Assembly (NCBI GenBank): GCA_036768485.1
Contig: JAVLUZ010000411.1
Coordinates: forward strand, 155,564 to 219,563
Direction: 5' to 3'
DNA: 64,000 bases
DNA from: Mermis nigrescens
Lineage: Eukaryota; Nematoda; Enoplea; Mermithida; Mermithidae
In this document: positions 11,956 to 24,240 of the stretch, piece after piece
How positions within the stretch are numbered: the first letter of the stretch is position 1
Layout of the letters: each line of letters opens with the position of its first letter
The notes under the pieces: generated by a model
The model's input: the letters and a program-made list of their open reading frames with translations, nothing else
Told to the model about the DNA's origin: nothing
The model's database searches: none
Translations under genes and position numbers: made by a program

Positions 11956-12466
11956 CTATAAATAGCGAAAAAAATGGTCATGAACACAAAAATACAAGAT
12001 TTAATTATTCGCACTCATGCATAAGCGGGCATTGCAGCAACCAAATTTGGAAATGGGGGTCCAATAAGGTCAAATTGCCAAAAATAGCATCAAAAATTCA
12101 ACTCTAGGAGTCTATCGATTTGCGGGGTCTTCCAGATTCTGGGGGCTCAGAGTCCCATCCACACGCCCATGTGTTTACAGTGCAAGGCAAGATAAACACT
12201 CGACGCCACCAAACTTTCTGACCACTTATGTACACTCACTTTTTTGACCAACTTACTCAATTTTTTACACTTGTAAGAAATTTTTCTGACATTTTCACAC
12301 TCCAAAAAGAAAGAACATCGTCAGAAACGCCTAAATGATGTCTTGAAGCATTTCCATCATGTTAAAGTCCGAAAAAGAAACTTTAGATCAAATTTATGGT
12401 TTCACTTACCCAATCGTCATGCAATGCAATGTATGACAGCTTTGCTGACATTTACATAAATACATA

Positions 12467-13043
12467 CAGGCCCATGTCCAGGATTCGACCAAGTGGGAGG
12501 CGGATTCAACATAAATTTGTTTTCTATCTCAAAAACTTTGCTGGGATCAGGCGCGGATTGAGAGAAGGTGAGGGTGGCCGCCCGCCTTCTGTTGTCAAAA
12601 AAATAATTGGGCGCAATAGAGAATAATGTGTATTTTTTAATGATTTTAGCCATTTTTTATCATGAATTATCAAGATTATCTGGCGCTTTGCGCCAGATAG
12701 TAATCATTAATGACATTTACTGACTTTTTTGGCGCTCTAAAAAGCTTATTCTTACTTCAGAAAAGTAGATTATGTAAGAACAAAGGTTTCTTAGTTCTTG
12801 TAATGATTTCTCAAGTATCTTTCGGTGCTTGGCGCCGATCTTTGCACTGATATTGCACTTTTTCGTAGAAGACTTTTGAAAATTTAGAATTTTTATCGCA
12901 TCATAAATGATGGTTCAATCAAAAGACGGCGAAAAATCGATACTTTTAGCATAATGGGTGGATTTTTCGGACGATTTTTAATACTATATAAAAATTTTGG
13001 GGTTCCGTCTGCTCTCCCTATCAGAAAATCCTGGATCTGCCTG
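12467..13043. mobile_element. TA-flanked MITE with CAGGC termini
   Basis: Left end CAGGCCCATGTCCAGGATT; right end, reversed, CAGGCAGATCCAGGATTT. Both sides abut TA. The 577-bp interior is non-coding and contains TGGCGCTTTGCGCCA (12,681). Related CAGGCCCxTATCC starts occur at 7,258, 31,742, 50,083 and 50,676. Confidence 0.55.
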
Positions 13044-14012
13044 TAAAAATGAAAATGAGAAGATTTGATGAGAATGACAAGCAAATTTTCCCATCTTGAA
13101 TTGCATTATCTTACCTCTCAGAAGACGGCCGTCCCCCTGATACGTCCCTGCTTAAAGATGCAGGGATGTGATTAAATTCAAGCTCACCGTGCGTTTTATT
13201 AAATTAAATACTGCTTTTGACCAATATTCGTGTGCGCAACTCATTTTAATTTGCTGAAAATTTTAGATTAATATTTCTGCAATGCGTGTAAGGATCAATT
13301 ATTCCAAAATTTTGATATCGAGTTGGATTTTTCCGGACTAAACAGAAAAAATTCTCTTGTAACACGTTGCAGTTTCCAAAATGGCTCGCCTTACGGTACG
13401 ATAAGTAAAGCAATTCATTTTTTGGTCAAAAATGGCAGGAAAACACCTAACAAATCGCCACAAATGCAAGTTTCCGCCAAAAATTCGAGGAGTGAGGGTC
13501 AAAAATTTTTCGGCTCGGGGAAGGGAGTGAGATTTCAAGCACTTTTCGGAAAAAGGTTTGTATTTTTGTTGTTTTTAGCTCAAATGTTGCCCATTTCCAA
13601 GTGCATATGTGTACAAGTCTGATATGCAGAAAGTTAACCAAGCAAAATCGAGCGCTCCAGCAAAGAATCGCAAGAATCATGCAACATAAAATTAGAAACT
13701 TAGCTATTCCATAGACACGATTTCAAGACAGACATGCATCATATTTCGTTAGATTTTCTAAAGTTAGGAGTTCCGATTAGAAACTCGATTTTCAATTTAA
13801 AAATAAAATAAACAAAGTCTGGATTTAGTTTAACACCTACATATGTATCAGAACAGGAGTAAAAATAAATGAGAATTTCGCAATGAAAAATTTCAAACTA
13901 TCCTTCATTTACGACATAACCACCTTCGTTTATTAAGCAATTATAACTTGAATAAATTTAATCGTCAGAAAAGATTGAAAAATTCAACCCAAAATCAACA
14001 GCAAAAACAAAC

Positions 14013-14090
14013 CTTCCATCTTCGACTCGTTAACAATAGCGGGCATATCCTTTGAAACGCACATTGTATCGACCATGTTTTTCTCAGCCG
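14013..14090 (-). CDS. MAP7/ensconsin-like protein, exon 6 of those found
   Basis: A 78-nt exon, phase 1 to phase 1, between TTTTTTTAAG and a GTTTGT donor. It encodes AEKNMVDTMCVSKDMPAIVN plus five residues, part of the linker between the two coiled coils. Its reality rests on the phase: G from the upstream exon plus CG gives Ala, and its final G plus TA of the next exon gives Val. No motif is recognisable. Confidence 0.6.
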
Positions 14091-14290
14091 CTTAAAAAAA
14101 TCAATAAAATAAACCAAACTATTCTCCTTCATAAAAGTTTTAAAGTGTAGCGAAAAAATGGTAGTAATATTACAGCGTAAGATAGAGAGAAATGAAAACC
14201 AAGCGTAAAGAAGAGAATGAAGTTTAAACAAATGTAAGGGATAAAATGCTACGATGATAAGATGTTAGGGTGATAAGATACTGTATTTAT

Positions 14291-14415
14291 GCTGTTGTTG
14301 TTGTTGTTGTTGTTGTTGCCTTCGTCTTCGTCGACGTCGTCGTCATCGTCATCATAATCACCGCTATCATCATCATCATCACCATCATCTTCATCATCAT
14401 CATCATCATCATCCT
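14291..14415. repeat. Triplet microsatellites (GTT)n and (CAT)n
   Basis: A run of GTT units followed by CGT/CAT-type triplets. Any long reading frame here is only poly-Val or poly-Asp from the repeat. Confidence 0.9.
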
Positions 14416-14856
14416 CATCAGCATACATGCACACGGTCAAAACTTCCTGGAGGAGGGTAAACCGAGTTTCTTAGTAGGGAAGGGGGGGGTAAATGATTAA
14501 TTTTTATGGCTAATTATGGCGCTAGAATAATGAGCTTATGTTGATTCTTTTTATTTATTTTTGTTGTTCGTTACCCCCTCCCCGTCAAACCCGTGAAAAT
14601 GCTTCAATTCGTTGTATTTCGTTCTTCTTGAATACTCGTGATTAAATTAAAACAAATGATAATAAGAACGATGGAATGACTTGGACTATCAACATATGGA
14701 ATGAATAATGGACAAAAAGTGTCTGCTGGGCATCTTTTAGCCTTTTCATAATTCCAACAATAGGTTTTGATCCGCTAATGGCCTGAGGGGAAAGATATGC
14801 CTTTCAAAAGTTGCAGCAGGGGGGTATCCTCGATAAACCCCCAGTATGCATGTGTG

Positions 14857-14924
<68 letters not shown>

Positions 14925-15116
14925 CATTATCGTCATCATTATTATCGTCATCATTATTGTCGTCATCATTATTATCGTCATCATTATTATCACCATCTTT
15001 ATTACGGCCATCATTGTTATCATTATCGTCATCATCATTATTACGGCCATCATTGCTATCATTATCGTCATCATCATTATCGTCATCGTCAGTGGCAATG
15101 GCAGCGGCAGCAGTAG
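14857..15116. repeat. (TTA)n array grading into a CGTCATCATTAT minisatellite
   Basis: About 67 bp of pure TTA units, then about 190 bp of a 12-15 bp unit built on CGTCATCATTAT with GGC interruptions. Reading frames here are poly-Ile/Tyr artefacts. Lies in an intron of the MAP7-like gene. Confidence 0.9.
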
Positions 15117-16165
15117 CATCATTATTATGTTAGATATCGTATTATATAACACTATTGTATCTCATAAACATAAAAATTTTGGGCCTTTTGTCGCTGATGC
15201 GTAATCATCCGAGTGGCTGGGAAGGAAAAACTCCTCTAATTTTTGTATTCAACAAAAATTATCGAATTTTAATAAGACGCTATTAACTTGATGAAGACAC
15301 GAAATTATGCAATAATGTGGGATACGAGTGTTAATGCCGTTTAAAATTAAATTGCTCCGGGTTTAATATCGTCAGACAATACCTGACTTTGGATTGATCA
15401 GCAGGGGATAAGACCCCCTCTCATCCGTCTATAAACCATGCTGACCAAAGCTCTAAGCCAGCCTTCCGGAAGATGAACGTCGAGAACGGTTAATATGAAG
15501 TTCTTGTCGACGAAAGAAGACAGATCGGAGAGAAGGAAGAGAAAGGAAACGAAGATAAAAAAAGCGAATAAACACAAAATAAAAATAAAGTAAATAAAAC
15601 GATTAAAACATATAAACAAGACTGCATTTAGTGTAAATAAAAGTTAAGGCAAAACTATGCTGCTAGGCCAAAGTAGTCTCGCGGTGCGCTGATGGCTCTC
15701 ATGCACACAGGGGGTGAGAAGGTACTACCCCTGAAGGGTCAGCCGGGCAGGTACTGTACGGCGATTTCGAGCTGATGGAACGTTTTTTGCATCATTTTTG
15801 AGGTCAAAAGCGGTAAAAATGTCAAAAATTTTCCGGATTAGTACTTTTTACTCTAAAAGCGCCCAAAATTGATAAAAATTTGCATTTTTTAGTGTTAAAA
15901 GTGATATAATGCATTTAAAATGGACTGAAAATGCTTTTAAAATGCAATATTACTACGAAAAAAAGTTTTATAGGCTATTTTGACCATTTGATCGTTAAAA
16001 CAGCAAAAAGATCGTGAACGTTAAATTTACTCTTTTGTATTTTTAGGATTTCAACCCCCCTGCCGACCCTGACCTTGTGGACCTACTGGTATACTCTCAT
16101 GTTCTCTTAGTGTAAACTTTGCAGTTATTTTAATAATGATAAAAAATAATAAATAAAAACAAAAC

Positions 16166-16345
16166 CTTTTGATGTTCGTTTCCTATTTGCAAGTGCACTG
16201 GCATGCTGCCGCGTTGACTTTGCAACGCTAGTTACTGTAGGCATCGCCGACGTCACTGTTTTGCTATTCACCGACGGCTGTGGCGCTTGGCGCCGTAATT
16301 TTGACGAAACAGCTGCGATTGATTTTGACATTAAGTCATCAGCAG
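16166..16345 (-). CDS. MAP7/ensconsin-like protein, exon 5 of those found
   Basis: 180 nt after an excellent TCTTATTTTTCAG acceptor, phase 1 in and phase 1 out (AAG|GTTTTG donor). Encodes ADDLMSKSIAAVSSKLRRQA and then a basic, Ser/Thr-rich linker with no folded domain, as is usual between the MAP7 coils. The LRRQAP codons contain GGCGCCAAGCGCC, the same hairpin that recurs in the surrounding repeats. Confidence 0.65.
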
Positions 16346-16611
16346 CTGAAAAATAAGATATAAATGTACATGTGCATAACTTGTTTAAAATTAGAGCTTT
16401 AAATCACACCAAGTCTAAAGTCTAACAAAAATTTTAGTAAAATTCAAAACACTGCTTCAAAACTACATATTAATCTAAATAATAAATTCGAACTATTTCG
16501 TCAAAGAAAATATATCAGCTAGCAAAAGCTTATTTTAAGATTTGAAAAGGATATTCCATTGATCAGAAAATGATGTTTCAGTGAACATGGAAACTAACGA
16601 AAATTCTCAAC

Positions 16612-16651
16612 TCGCCTTTCTTGCTCGCCGTCTTCGTTCGAATATCGTTCG
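16612..16651 (-). CDS. MAP7/ensconsin-like protein, 40-nt micro-exon
   Basis: Thirteen codons plus one base, RTIFERRRRARKA, between TTTTAAGCAG and a GTTGAG donor. It enters in phase 0, matching the GTGAGA donor at 18,018, and leaves in phase 1, as exon 16,345 requires. A strongly basic insert would suit a microtubule-binding linker. The donor is only moderate, so this exon is less certain than its neighbours. Confidence 0.5.
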
Positions 16652-17412
16652 CTGCTTAAAATATCAGAACACAGTCAAATTTAATAAGCAATAATCGTAA
16701 AAACAACCCAAAGTGCAGACTTATGACCAAAAAACTCCTAAGCTTGCAAATTTAATGTAAACCATTTTGCACAAAGTCATAATTTTATAATTTATGCAAA
16801 GTCCTTGCCCTCCTAAGAATTTAATCAGCTTCTCCACTCCATCCAATCTTTTTTATATTCCGAAATCAGGCCAAAATTAAGTATTACATCAAAATTTGGA
16901 CAAGTGCTGAGTTTGTTCATCAAATTTCGTCTCCGCAAGCCGTTACGTTCATGTTTAAGTCTAAAAGGGAGGGAGAAAAGTCGACACTTTTCTTATCGTA
17001 CTATAAATCACCTACCCAAATGTCATACCTTGCAAACCTCTACCGAATTATAGTGCTATTAATTAAGCTAAATTTAGTTTTTTTTAAATTTTATTTCGAA
17101 TTTATTATCAAAAATATGTAGCCCACTTTCGTTCCACAAAAAACTGTGGTTTCCTTCCGTTTGTCAGCACAAATTGGACTAAGTTAAATTTCTAGGTAAG
17201 AAGATGGCTTCTCCTCAAAGCTATGCGTGTACATATGTGCATAAACATACATATAAAAGAGATGAGACTGCATTAAAATTTTTCAACTTTCCATGTTTCT
17301 AAAAAAATTTTAACGCCTGAGTGGGGACGGGCGATCGCAAACTGACTGACCCCTAAATGCGGCCCTGCACATAAGCTTGCTACATATGTACTATGTAAAT
17401 GCACATAGCATA

Positions 17413-17600
17413 CAGTGCCTACCACGAATGTTGACGCTCTAATATGCTTCACAGTATGATAGAGCTTGTTAAAGGATATATGTTTAACACGTCGGTCATG
17501 CGTGGGCGGACATTGGGCCTGCATGTTAAACATATATCTTTTAACAAGCTCTATTATCCTCTGAAGCATATTAGAGCGTCAACATTTGTGGCGAGTAGTG
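17413..17600. mobile_element. 188-bp fold-back element
   Basis: Two 77-bp arms (17,413-17,489 and 17,524-17,600) are inverted copies with 67 of 77 positions matching and no gaps, around a 34-nt loop. The ends are CAGTGCC and AGTAGTG and both sides abut TA, as expected for a Tc1/mariner-derived MITE. The transcript would form a long hairpin. Confidence 0.8.
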
Positions 17601-18018
17601 TACATACATGTGACAGAGCTCAAAACTATGAGAAGAGGGGGAAGATGTAAATGACCTAAAATTGTAAAAAAAGCATCTACAAATTGTAAAAAACATCACA
17701 CAAAAATAAGAAAACTAGTTGTCAAAAATCGGATCGCGGGGGAGGGGTTGAAAATTTCTGACATTGGGGGATAGGGGGACGATTGACTTCGAATGTGAGA
17801 TCCTCACTTTTTCCTCTGTTACACATACATACGGTAGCATACTATAATTTACCATGAACAAAACACTCTCCAATACCGTCTTTTGTTCATATGTATACAA
17901 AGGGGCCTTGCATAAAAAACTACTAGGTATATACGTACCTAGGAGGGCTAAGCTGCTAACATTTAAAATTTAATAAAACATCAAAATTACGGGTTAAAGC
18001 GTGTTCGGCATCTCTCAC

Positions 18019-18266
18019 ACGACGGACGGATGCTGCAGTCTTGGGTCTTGACGCAGTCGACGGGACGTACATTGACTGACTCATTATGGAGTTATGAGTC
18101 GACAATGGAGCAGGTTTATGGTAAGAAGCGCTAGTGCATCTGACTTCGATCGATTCGATGGAACGTTTTACAGTCGGCTTACTGACAACTATGTCTCCGT
18201 TCAATCGGCCCAAAAATGTCAGACCGCGGGGCGTCGAACTACCAAATGCGTATCTCAAATCAAAAA
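18019..18266 (-). CDS. MAP7/ensconsin-like protein, exon 3 of those found
   Basis: 248 nt between a CTTTAAAGCAG acceptor and a GTGAGA donor. Encodes FDLRYAFGSSTPRG, then a Ser-rich segment with SIMSQSMYVPSTASRPKTA, ending SVRR. MAP7 proteins have a short aromatic-Gly motif just after the first coiled coil, followed by Ser-rich sequence with a similar spacing. Phase 1 in joins the preceding exon (G+TT); phase 0 out suits the micro-exon at 16,651. The acceptor could lie 3 nt further upstream without changing the frame. Confidence 0.65.
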
Positions 18267-18517
18267 CTGCTTTAAAGGAAGTAGATTAATAGCGTTAAAA
18301 TCGATAAGAAATAACGAACGTATGACGTCCTCGTTTTGCAGTTTTTTGGCTAAAAGCTATCTTTACATTAGTGTAACTCTCCAATGAAAAACATCATTCA
18401 ACGTGGTTAGGTTTACATGAAGTCAAAATGATTTGTTTACTGCTCTGCTTTTCTTTTGATTGGTTTAGCTTGTGCAGAACAGCAGCACCTTTATTACGGG
18501 TTGTTGCATTCATACAC

Positions 18518-18703
18518 ATACGTGTAATGGCTCGAAATTTTGAGAGCAGGGGTATATAAATGACCTCCAATTTTTGACCAAAAACGGCCAAAAATCTAAA
18601 AAAAGGCAAATCGGAGAGGGAGTCAAAAATTTTCAGGCTTTGGGCGGATGGAGTAAGGGGACAGCCAACTTTGAGTGGGGGATCACTATCCCCCGTGTTT
18701 ATG
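18518..18703 (+). repeat. Family C repeat, good copy
   Basis: GTAATGGCTCGAAATTTTG at the start, TGACCTCCAATTTTTGACC after it, then GTCAAAAATTTTCAGGC and a GGATCACTATCCCC end. Confidence 0.6.
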
Positions 18704-21290
18704 CATCAATGTATTTAATTTGCTAGCAGTTGCCAAGATGTGCGAACACTGATTAAAGTTTAATTATTTAGCAGCAACTTTTAATACCGTAAGGCAAATT
18801 ACGTGAGTGATAGCCAATTGAAATAAAATAAAAGGCAAAAGAAATTGCATTTAACTGTCTTAAGATTCCGTAAAGTTACAGAGTTACAAAGACCGAAAAT
18901 GCTTCCGGAACATAGTTTCCCAAGGTCGAAAGTTCAGAGGGGGTGAAATCCCAAAATTTGAGACCACTTAATTTAGATTTCTAGCCTTTTTTGCAGGTCA
19001 AATATGCAAAACGCTTAAAACATCCTATATAGCATGTTTTAATGTGAAAAACTGCATTTTTAACTACTTTTTGTCCCATCTTGACTAGTTTCGTCACTCT
19101 TGTAAGTAAAAAATATAAGAATTCATCGAAAATTTTGACTTTTCAGATCATTTTAACTTCATTCTAGGTATTTTATGGGTAAATAAAACAGAAATGTATA
19201 TACTAGTCGGCGCGAAGCGCCGAAAAATTTTTAACATCTGCGCTGCTTTTGTACCCAAAAATCATTGCAGAAAACGTTTGATAGCTCAAAATCGTCTGAC
19301 AGTGATTCAAGTCTCGGACCCTGAGGTGGGGTAATACCCCCTTCACCCCCTATGGGAATGTGTGTTCCGGAAGATGCTTTCACCATGACCCAAAAAACGA
19401 CTACTGTTTAATTTATTGTAGACCAGCAGCAGTTCAATCTGCATAAATTAAATTTTGCCACATTCTTACAAAGGTCAAAAAGTTATAAGGACTAATATGC
19501 CATTCGTTTTTTGAGCCACTATATTTTTCAAAAAGAGGTTCATAATAAAAGCGAAAATTAATTCAATTAAATCGGAGGATTAGCTTGTCCCATGAAATGG
19601 TCGGCGTTCACGGCTTAGAATAATGCCCAATGAAGAGACCGATCGAAATTGCTTAAAAAGTATTTAAGCTGTCGGATCGCCTTTTTATAACATATTACGG
19701 CGTCGCTAACGATAAAATGTAGGAAACTTCACTAACCGAATGCGGAGTGTCGAATCGATATTCAAGTATAGGTATTTTTTGCTGACGAGAATATTTTAAC
19801 ACCGAAACTATGTACATAGGTATTAGATACCAAAGATGCACATGGTCAGGCTGGCCAAAGAAGGTAGAAATCCGGGATTCACTACAGTAGGTGTCTTTAT
19901 TAAGTATACTAGGTCTAAATGATTTCAAAATATACCATTTTGGGCCGAAATCGCTCGACAGTAGGTACTTTAGTTTCGGACCCTTCAGCGGGGGTATAAT
20001 ACCTCCTCTCATCCTCTCTATGTGCATGTATGCCAGGTACATCCTACTGTAAGAATTTTCGCACGAAACGGAACACACGTCCGAAATCGCCTGGTCGTGT
20101 CAGACTGTTCAGTCATACAGTACAGCGGGCGTATGTACATGTAACAGGTGGGTTCAAAAATCCTCCCACCACATACAGTACAGCGGGCGTATAGACATGT
20201 AACAGGGGGTTTGGGGAAATCCTCCTACCCAAAGTTGATCGCCTCAATCCCTCGAAAGTCAGAAAATTTTTGACCACCCCAACCCCACCCCCATTTTTCG
20301 TGAAAACATACGTTTTGGCCATTTCATATGCATTTTTTGCCATTTTGGGTCAGAAAGAGGTCATTTACCACTCCCACCCATATAAATGGCTAGGAACCTC
20401 CTCACTTCTCACACCATGCCTGTTATGTATACTTGCAACGTCTCAAAATTTTGGATGAGAGATTGCAGTCAGCCTACGGCGTTAGTCGAGTAAATAATCT
20501 TTTATTTTTGATTAAAAATTCGAAAAAACCAAAAATGGCCAAAAAAGTTATTTTGCTCAGAAGTTGCCAATAGGAAATCACAAATGCGCATGGTCAGGAT
20601 AACCAGAGGAATAAAACTATAATTAAGAAGAGGTGAAATTTAGAATTTTTATACATTAAGTTACATTTTAAGATAAATTATGTCGAAATTACCTGAAAAT
20701 ATAATTTACGGCCTAAATCGCTGGACATTACCCAACGTTTGTACCCTCTAGGAAGGAGTAATGCCTGCTCTTAACACTTTCAATGTGTATGATTGGAGAT
20801 TTAAATTTTGTGAGAGTGGAGCGACTGACTTTGCGTAGTGTGGTGATCATACAGGTACATACTCGTGCATATGTAACGGCTGGAAATTTTGGGATGGGGA
20901 GGGGCAGCCAGCTATTTTTAGGGAAAGGGGACTTAATGACCTCAAATTTTTGGCAGAAAAAAAACACCGAAAAATGGCCTAAAAACGATTTTCAGCTGAC
21001 GGAACGTTCTTGGCATCATTTTTGAGGAAAAGTAATATGTAATTTGGAAATATTTCCGGCGCAGCACCGGATTAATACTCTTTTTCCTTTTTCTAATTAA
21101 AAAGCGCCCATAGTCGATCCATTTTTTTATTTTTCGGTGTCAAAATGGATATAATGCAATCAAAAATAACTAAAAAGGCTATGAAATGCTGTATTACCAC
21201 TGGTTTGGATTTCCGGGATTTTACCCTCCCCGCCGGCCCTAAATCTGTGCGGCTGCGGGTTCCCTCATTCCTCTGCTACACGTACACTAA
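18704..21290. other. Intronic repeat debris
   Basis: No coding seen. It holds a recurring module with a run GGACCCTGAGG...GGGTAATACCCC near 19,320 and degenerate versions near 19,980 and 20,740 (also at 31,120 and 36,415), a CGGCGCGAAGCGCCG hairpin at 19,208, and reversed family C sequence at about 20,140-20,440. Confidence 0.5.
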
Positions 21291-21521
21291 TACGTATACA
21301 CGTAACGGCTCGAAATTTCGAGTGGGGGGTCCGTGACCATTTTTAGGGTGGGAGGGGGTAAATGATCTCCTTGACCAAAAGGGCCAAAAAACCCTGAAAA
21401 CGGTCCAAAAAATTGTTTTTTCCAAACATCGGCTAGACGGGCGTAAAAAATTTTCTGTTTACAAGGGGGTATAGGGGGAAGGCCGAATTTGGGCGGGGAT
21501 CCCCACCCCTGTTACATACAT
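21291..21521 (+). repeat. Family C repeat
   Basis: Runs from CGTAACGGCTCGAAATTTC to GGGGATCCCCACCCCTGTTA and ends about 80 bp short of the exon at 21,604. Confidence 0.6.
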
Positions 21522-21603
21522 GCTAATGCGTATGATGAAGAAGGACGTTGTGAGGGAGTCTTAAGCCTGTGGGCTCCTTCGGCCGAAATAGCCGCATCGC
21601 TAC

Positions 21604-21776
21604 CGCCAATGCGAGAGCGCTTCTGCTCGTCCAAAAGACGACGGCGTTCGGCGGCGGCGCCCCTGCGGCGTTGTTCGCGTTCCCGCGCCTCTTCAATGTG
21701 TCGCGCTTTTTCGGCTTCCTGAGCCCGGCGGGCCGTCTCCGATTTGCGTTCGTTCATTTCTAATTCGCTCATTAGT
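21604..21776 (-). CDS. MAP7/ensconsin-like protein, exon 2 of those found
   Basis: 173 nt after TTCGCTGTTCAG, phase 2 in, phase 1 out at a GTAGCG donor. Encodes LMSELEMNERKSETARRAQE, then a dense Arg/Glu/Ala coiled coil including REQRRRGAAAERRRLLDEQK. The alternation of acidic and basic runs and the RRxAAxERRR segment resemble the first, microtubule-binding coiled coil of MAP7. The exon is GC-rich against AT-rich introns. Confidence 0.7.
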
Positions 21777-21931
21777 CTGAACAGCGAAATAAACGTCAAC
21801 AAGACATTTAACAGGGGGATGGGGGATCTTCCTACCCAAACTTGGCAGTCCATGTCCCCCATCCAAAGCCAGATAATTTTGCACCCCACCCCGATTTTTG
21901 GAAAAATTTGAGATTTTTGGGCATTTTTAGG

Positions 21932-22336
21932 CACGGTTTTTTTGTACTCGGCAAAGATTTTTCCGATTTTTCCCGATGTACAAAGACTTTTCGGGAACAT
22001 CTTTTTACATGTACAAAGATTTTTGGGAAGACAAAAATTGCAAAAAAGGTCTAACATTCGCAAAAATTTTAGGCGCTTAGCGCTGAATTGAGTAATTGTG
22101 TGTTATATCTTTATAATAGCACAAATTGCATTTGGAAAAGAAAAATGTTAGTGATTTTTGCCCTCAGAAACCCAGAAATTAGCTAAAATACACTACCAAA
22201 GGTCGAACAACTCTGTTTTTACCACACTAAAATCGCTACTGTACCGCATTATAGTACCCAAAAATTTGTGTGTACAAAATGTACAAAGACTTTTAGAGAC
22301 CATCTTTGTACATGGACCTTGTACAAAAAAACACTG
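21932..22336 (+). mobile_element. Family A MITE, copy 3
   Basis: Runs from CACGGTTTTTTTGTACTCGG to TACAAAAAAACACTG. Inserted in family C-type sequence; the flanks share TTTAGG but not a full octamer. Contains the palindrome and a diverged GGCGCTTAGCGC hairpin at 22,070. Confidence 0.7.
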
Positions 22337-23124
22337 TTTAGGTGTTTTTTGAACGTTTTTTGCCAAAAGCTGGAGGTCATTTATATACGCTTCCCCGACC
22401 CCCAAATCGCCAAGGACCCCCACCATAAATTTCAAGCTTTACATGTATGACGTCAATATAATCGATGTCTTAGATTAACAACGCGTAAATTTTGAATTCA
22501 GAATTTCAATTTTATTAATCTAGTTTTAATCTAAATTTAGACGTAATTCAAAGCTGAGCTAGCGTGCCACGAGAGATATGGAAAGACCCTCATTCGAAGT
22601 CAACTATCCTCCAAGTGGGTGGGCGGGCGGACCCAACAAAAATTCCGTTTATACCACGAAAAATTCGTTGAAATTGTCAGTAAAAAACCGCATTTTCCGA
22701 CCTTTTCCAACATGCTCTAACAATTTAGATCATAAAAATCGAAATTTTCGAAAAAAAATTTTATTTTATTGAATAGACTGTTAAAAGTGTCGTTTTGTGT
22801 TCGCGCTTGGAGCAAAATTATGGAAAATACTTCACATGGCGCCAAGCGCCGAAAAAATAAAGATTTTGGAACAGAGAAGCGATTCTATCCATCAGTATCT
22901 TACCTGACAATTATAGAAACTGTTTCTTTTCAGCTACAGGGTGTTATTTCAATATCCTGCTCGCATGTATGCTCCAAAGTTAACTTCTTCTTAACTATCT
23001 GAGTGGCGGGCACAAATTTGATTTTTTAAAAGCTTTTTCATACTTTTCTATTGTTTCTAAAGCAAACATTGAGGCCGACTCTTTCAAAAATTTTAAAATG
23101 AGCTGTTAGAATAATTTATTGTAC

Positions 23125-23224
23125 TTTTGTTTGTGTTGCTCAAACCGTTTCTGAATCAGTTTGCTCCGATTATCAAGAACGTGTTTCTTCGTTTCCGTCT
23201 TAGCAGGCGATTCGTTTACTGGAT
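23125..23224 (-). CDS. MAP7/ensconsin-like protein, first exon found
   Basis: 100 nt after AATAAATTTTAG, phase 1 in and phase 2 out at GTACAA. Encodes PVNESPAKTETKKHVLDNRS followed by KLIQKRFEQHKQ. The final AA joins A of the next exon to give Lys, continuing the charged helix. In MAP7 proteins the first coiled coil likewise begins with a basic R/K-x-R-x-E-x-x-K pattern. The start codon exon must lie further upstream and was not identified. Confidence 0.6.
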
Positions 23225-23754
23225 CTAAAATTTATTACATAGCATAGGAAGGAAAACAACACCGCATGACAAAAAATTACAAGAAACATTGGAATTTTTC
23301 CAAAAATTAGAAAAATAAAAAACCAGTAGAATCATAAAAACAATTAAAACCCATCGAAAACACGATTCTCAAATTTTAAATCTTCAGGATTATCAAGCTC
23401 TAAATTAATCAGCCCATTGAAGTACACAAAATATAGGTAGCTATGACAATGCTCTGAATAACAGCTTGGACTGACATTCACAAGTCTTGAACATACTGGT
23501 ATGTACGTAAATCTGGTAACGTAATATGTGGCCAATCCAGCCTACCCGGTGTAGATAAAAGTAAGAGAGGAAAGGGTAAACATCTAAGTAAAACTTAGGT
23601 GATTATGAGAGTTAAGATTAAGATGAAACCTAGATAGGCAGATAATAGGATTGGCAACGTATGAACATGTAAGAAAATGACGGGGGCAGTCCCTCACACA
23701 AAGTTGAACGTCCCTATCACACCCCTCAAGACCAGGACTTTGTACTCTCTATAG

Positions 23755-23905
23755 GTTTTCCGGGTACCCGGACCCGAATGGTCGGGTACCCGACCAAATT
23801 TTGGACCCGGACCCGAGGTTGTCTAAACCTTTGGACCTGGACCATGATGGTTGTGCAAAATTTTGGATCCGGACCCGACCTCAAAAGGTGTCGGGTCCGG
23901 GTCTA
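23755..23905. repeat. hAT-like end fragment with GGGTACCCGG and GGACCCGG motifs
   Basis: Dense CCGGGTACCCGG and GGACCCGGACCC hexamers on both strands in an AT-rich setting, like the subterminal arrays of the intact elements. No target duplication found. Confidence 0.45.
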
Positions 23906-23999
23906 ACCTACAGTTTTCTTTTCATTCCCCAAAATTAGCGATTCTCTTGATAATTCATGGAAAATGTGCTGTTTTGAACGTTTTTAGCTTTCAACTAGC

Positions 24000-24240
24000 T
24001 CTAGAGTGACAAATTTTCGGCGCTTGGTGCCGCATAAACATTTTTGACTTGATATTTTCAATTTATTCGGATTTTCTGTTAATTTCTTGAAATATTTGTA
24101 TGTTTTTACGTTCTAGAAAGATATAGCATCGTCAAAAAGACTAAAAGTGATGTTTTTGACGCGTATCCACCATTTTTAGGCAAAAAAACTTCCGGTTTTA
24201 CCTTCCGTAATTCTCGTGCTACGCGTGTCTGCCCAGAACA
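24000..24240 (+). repeat. Repeat family F, partial
   Basis: Shares GATGTTTTTGACGCGTATCC and CATTTTTAGG with 6,100-6,240 and 36,830-36,935, and has a CGGCGCTTGGTGCCG hairpin near 24,018. Confidence 0.5.

Noticed and set aside
14775..15204. Long poly-Ile/Tyr/Met reading frames on both strands
   Set aside because: Direct translation of (TTA)n and CGTCATCATTAT arrays; no signals of a gene.
22158..22352. Recurrent frames with CTKCTKTF or YMYKDF motifs that look like a conserved protein family
   Set aside because: They recur at 6,500-6,860, 26,703-27,068, 27,174-27,500 and 34,875-35,442 only because the family A MITE and its palindrome repeat; the frames carry stops and lie on both strands.
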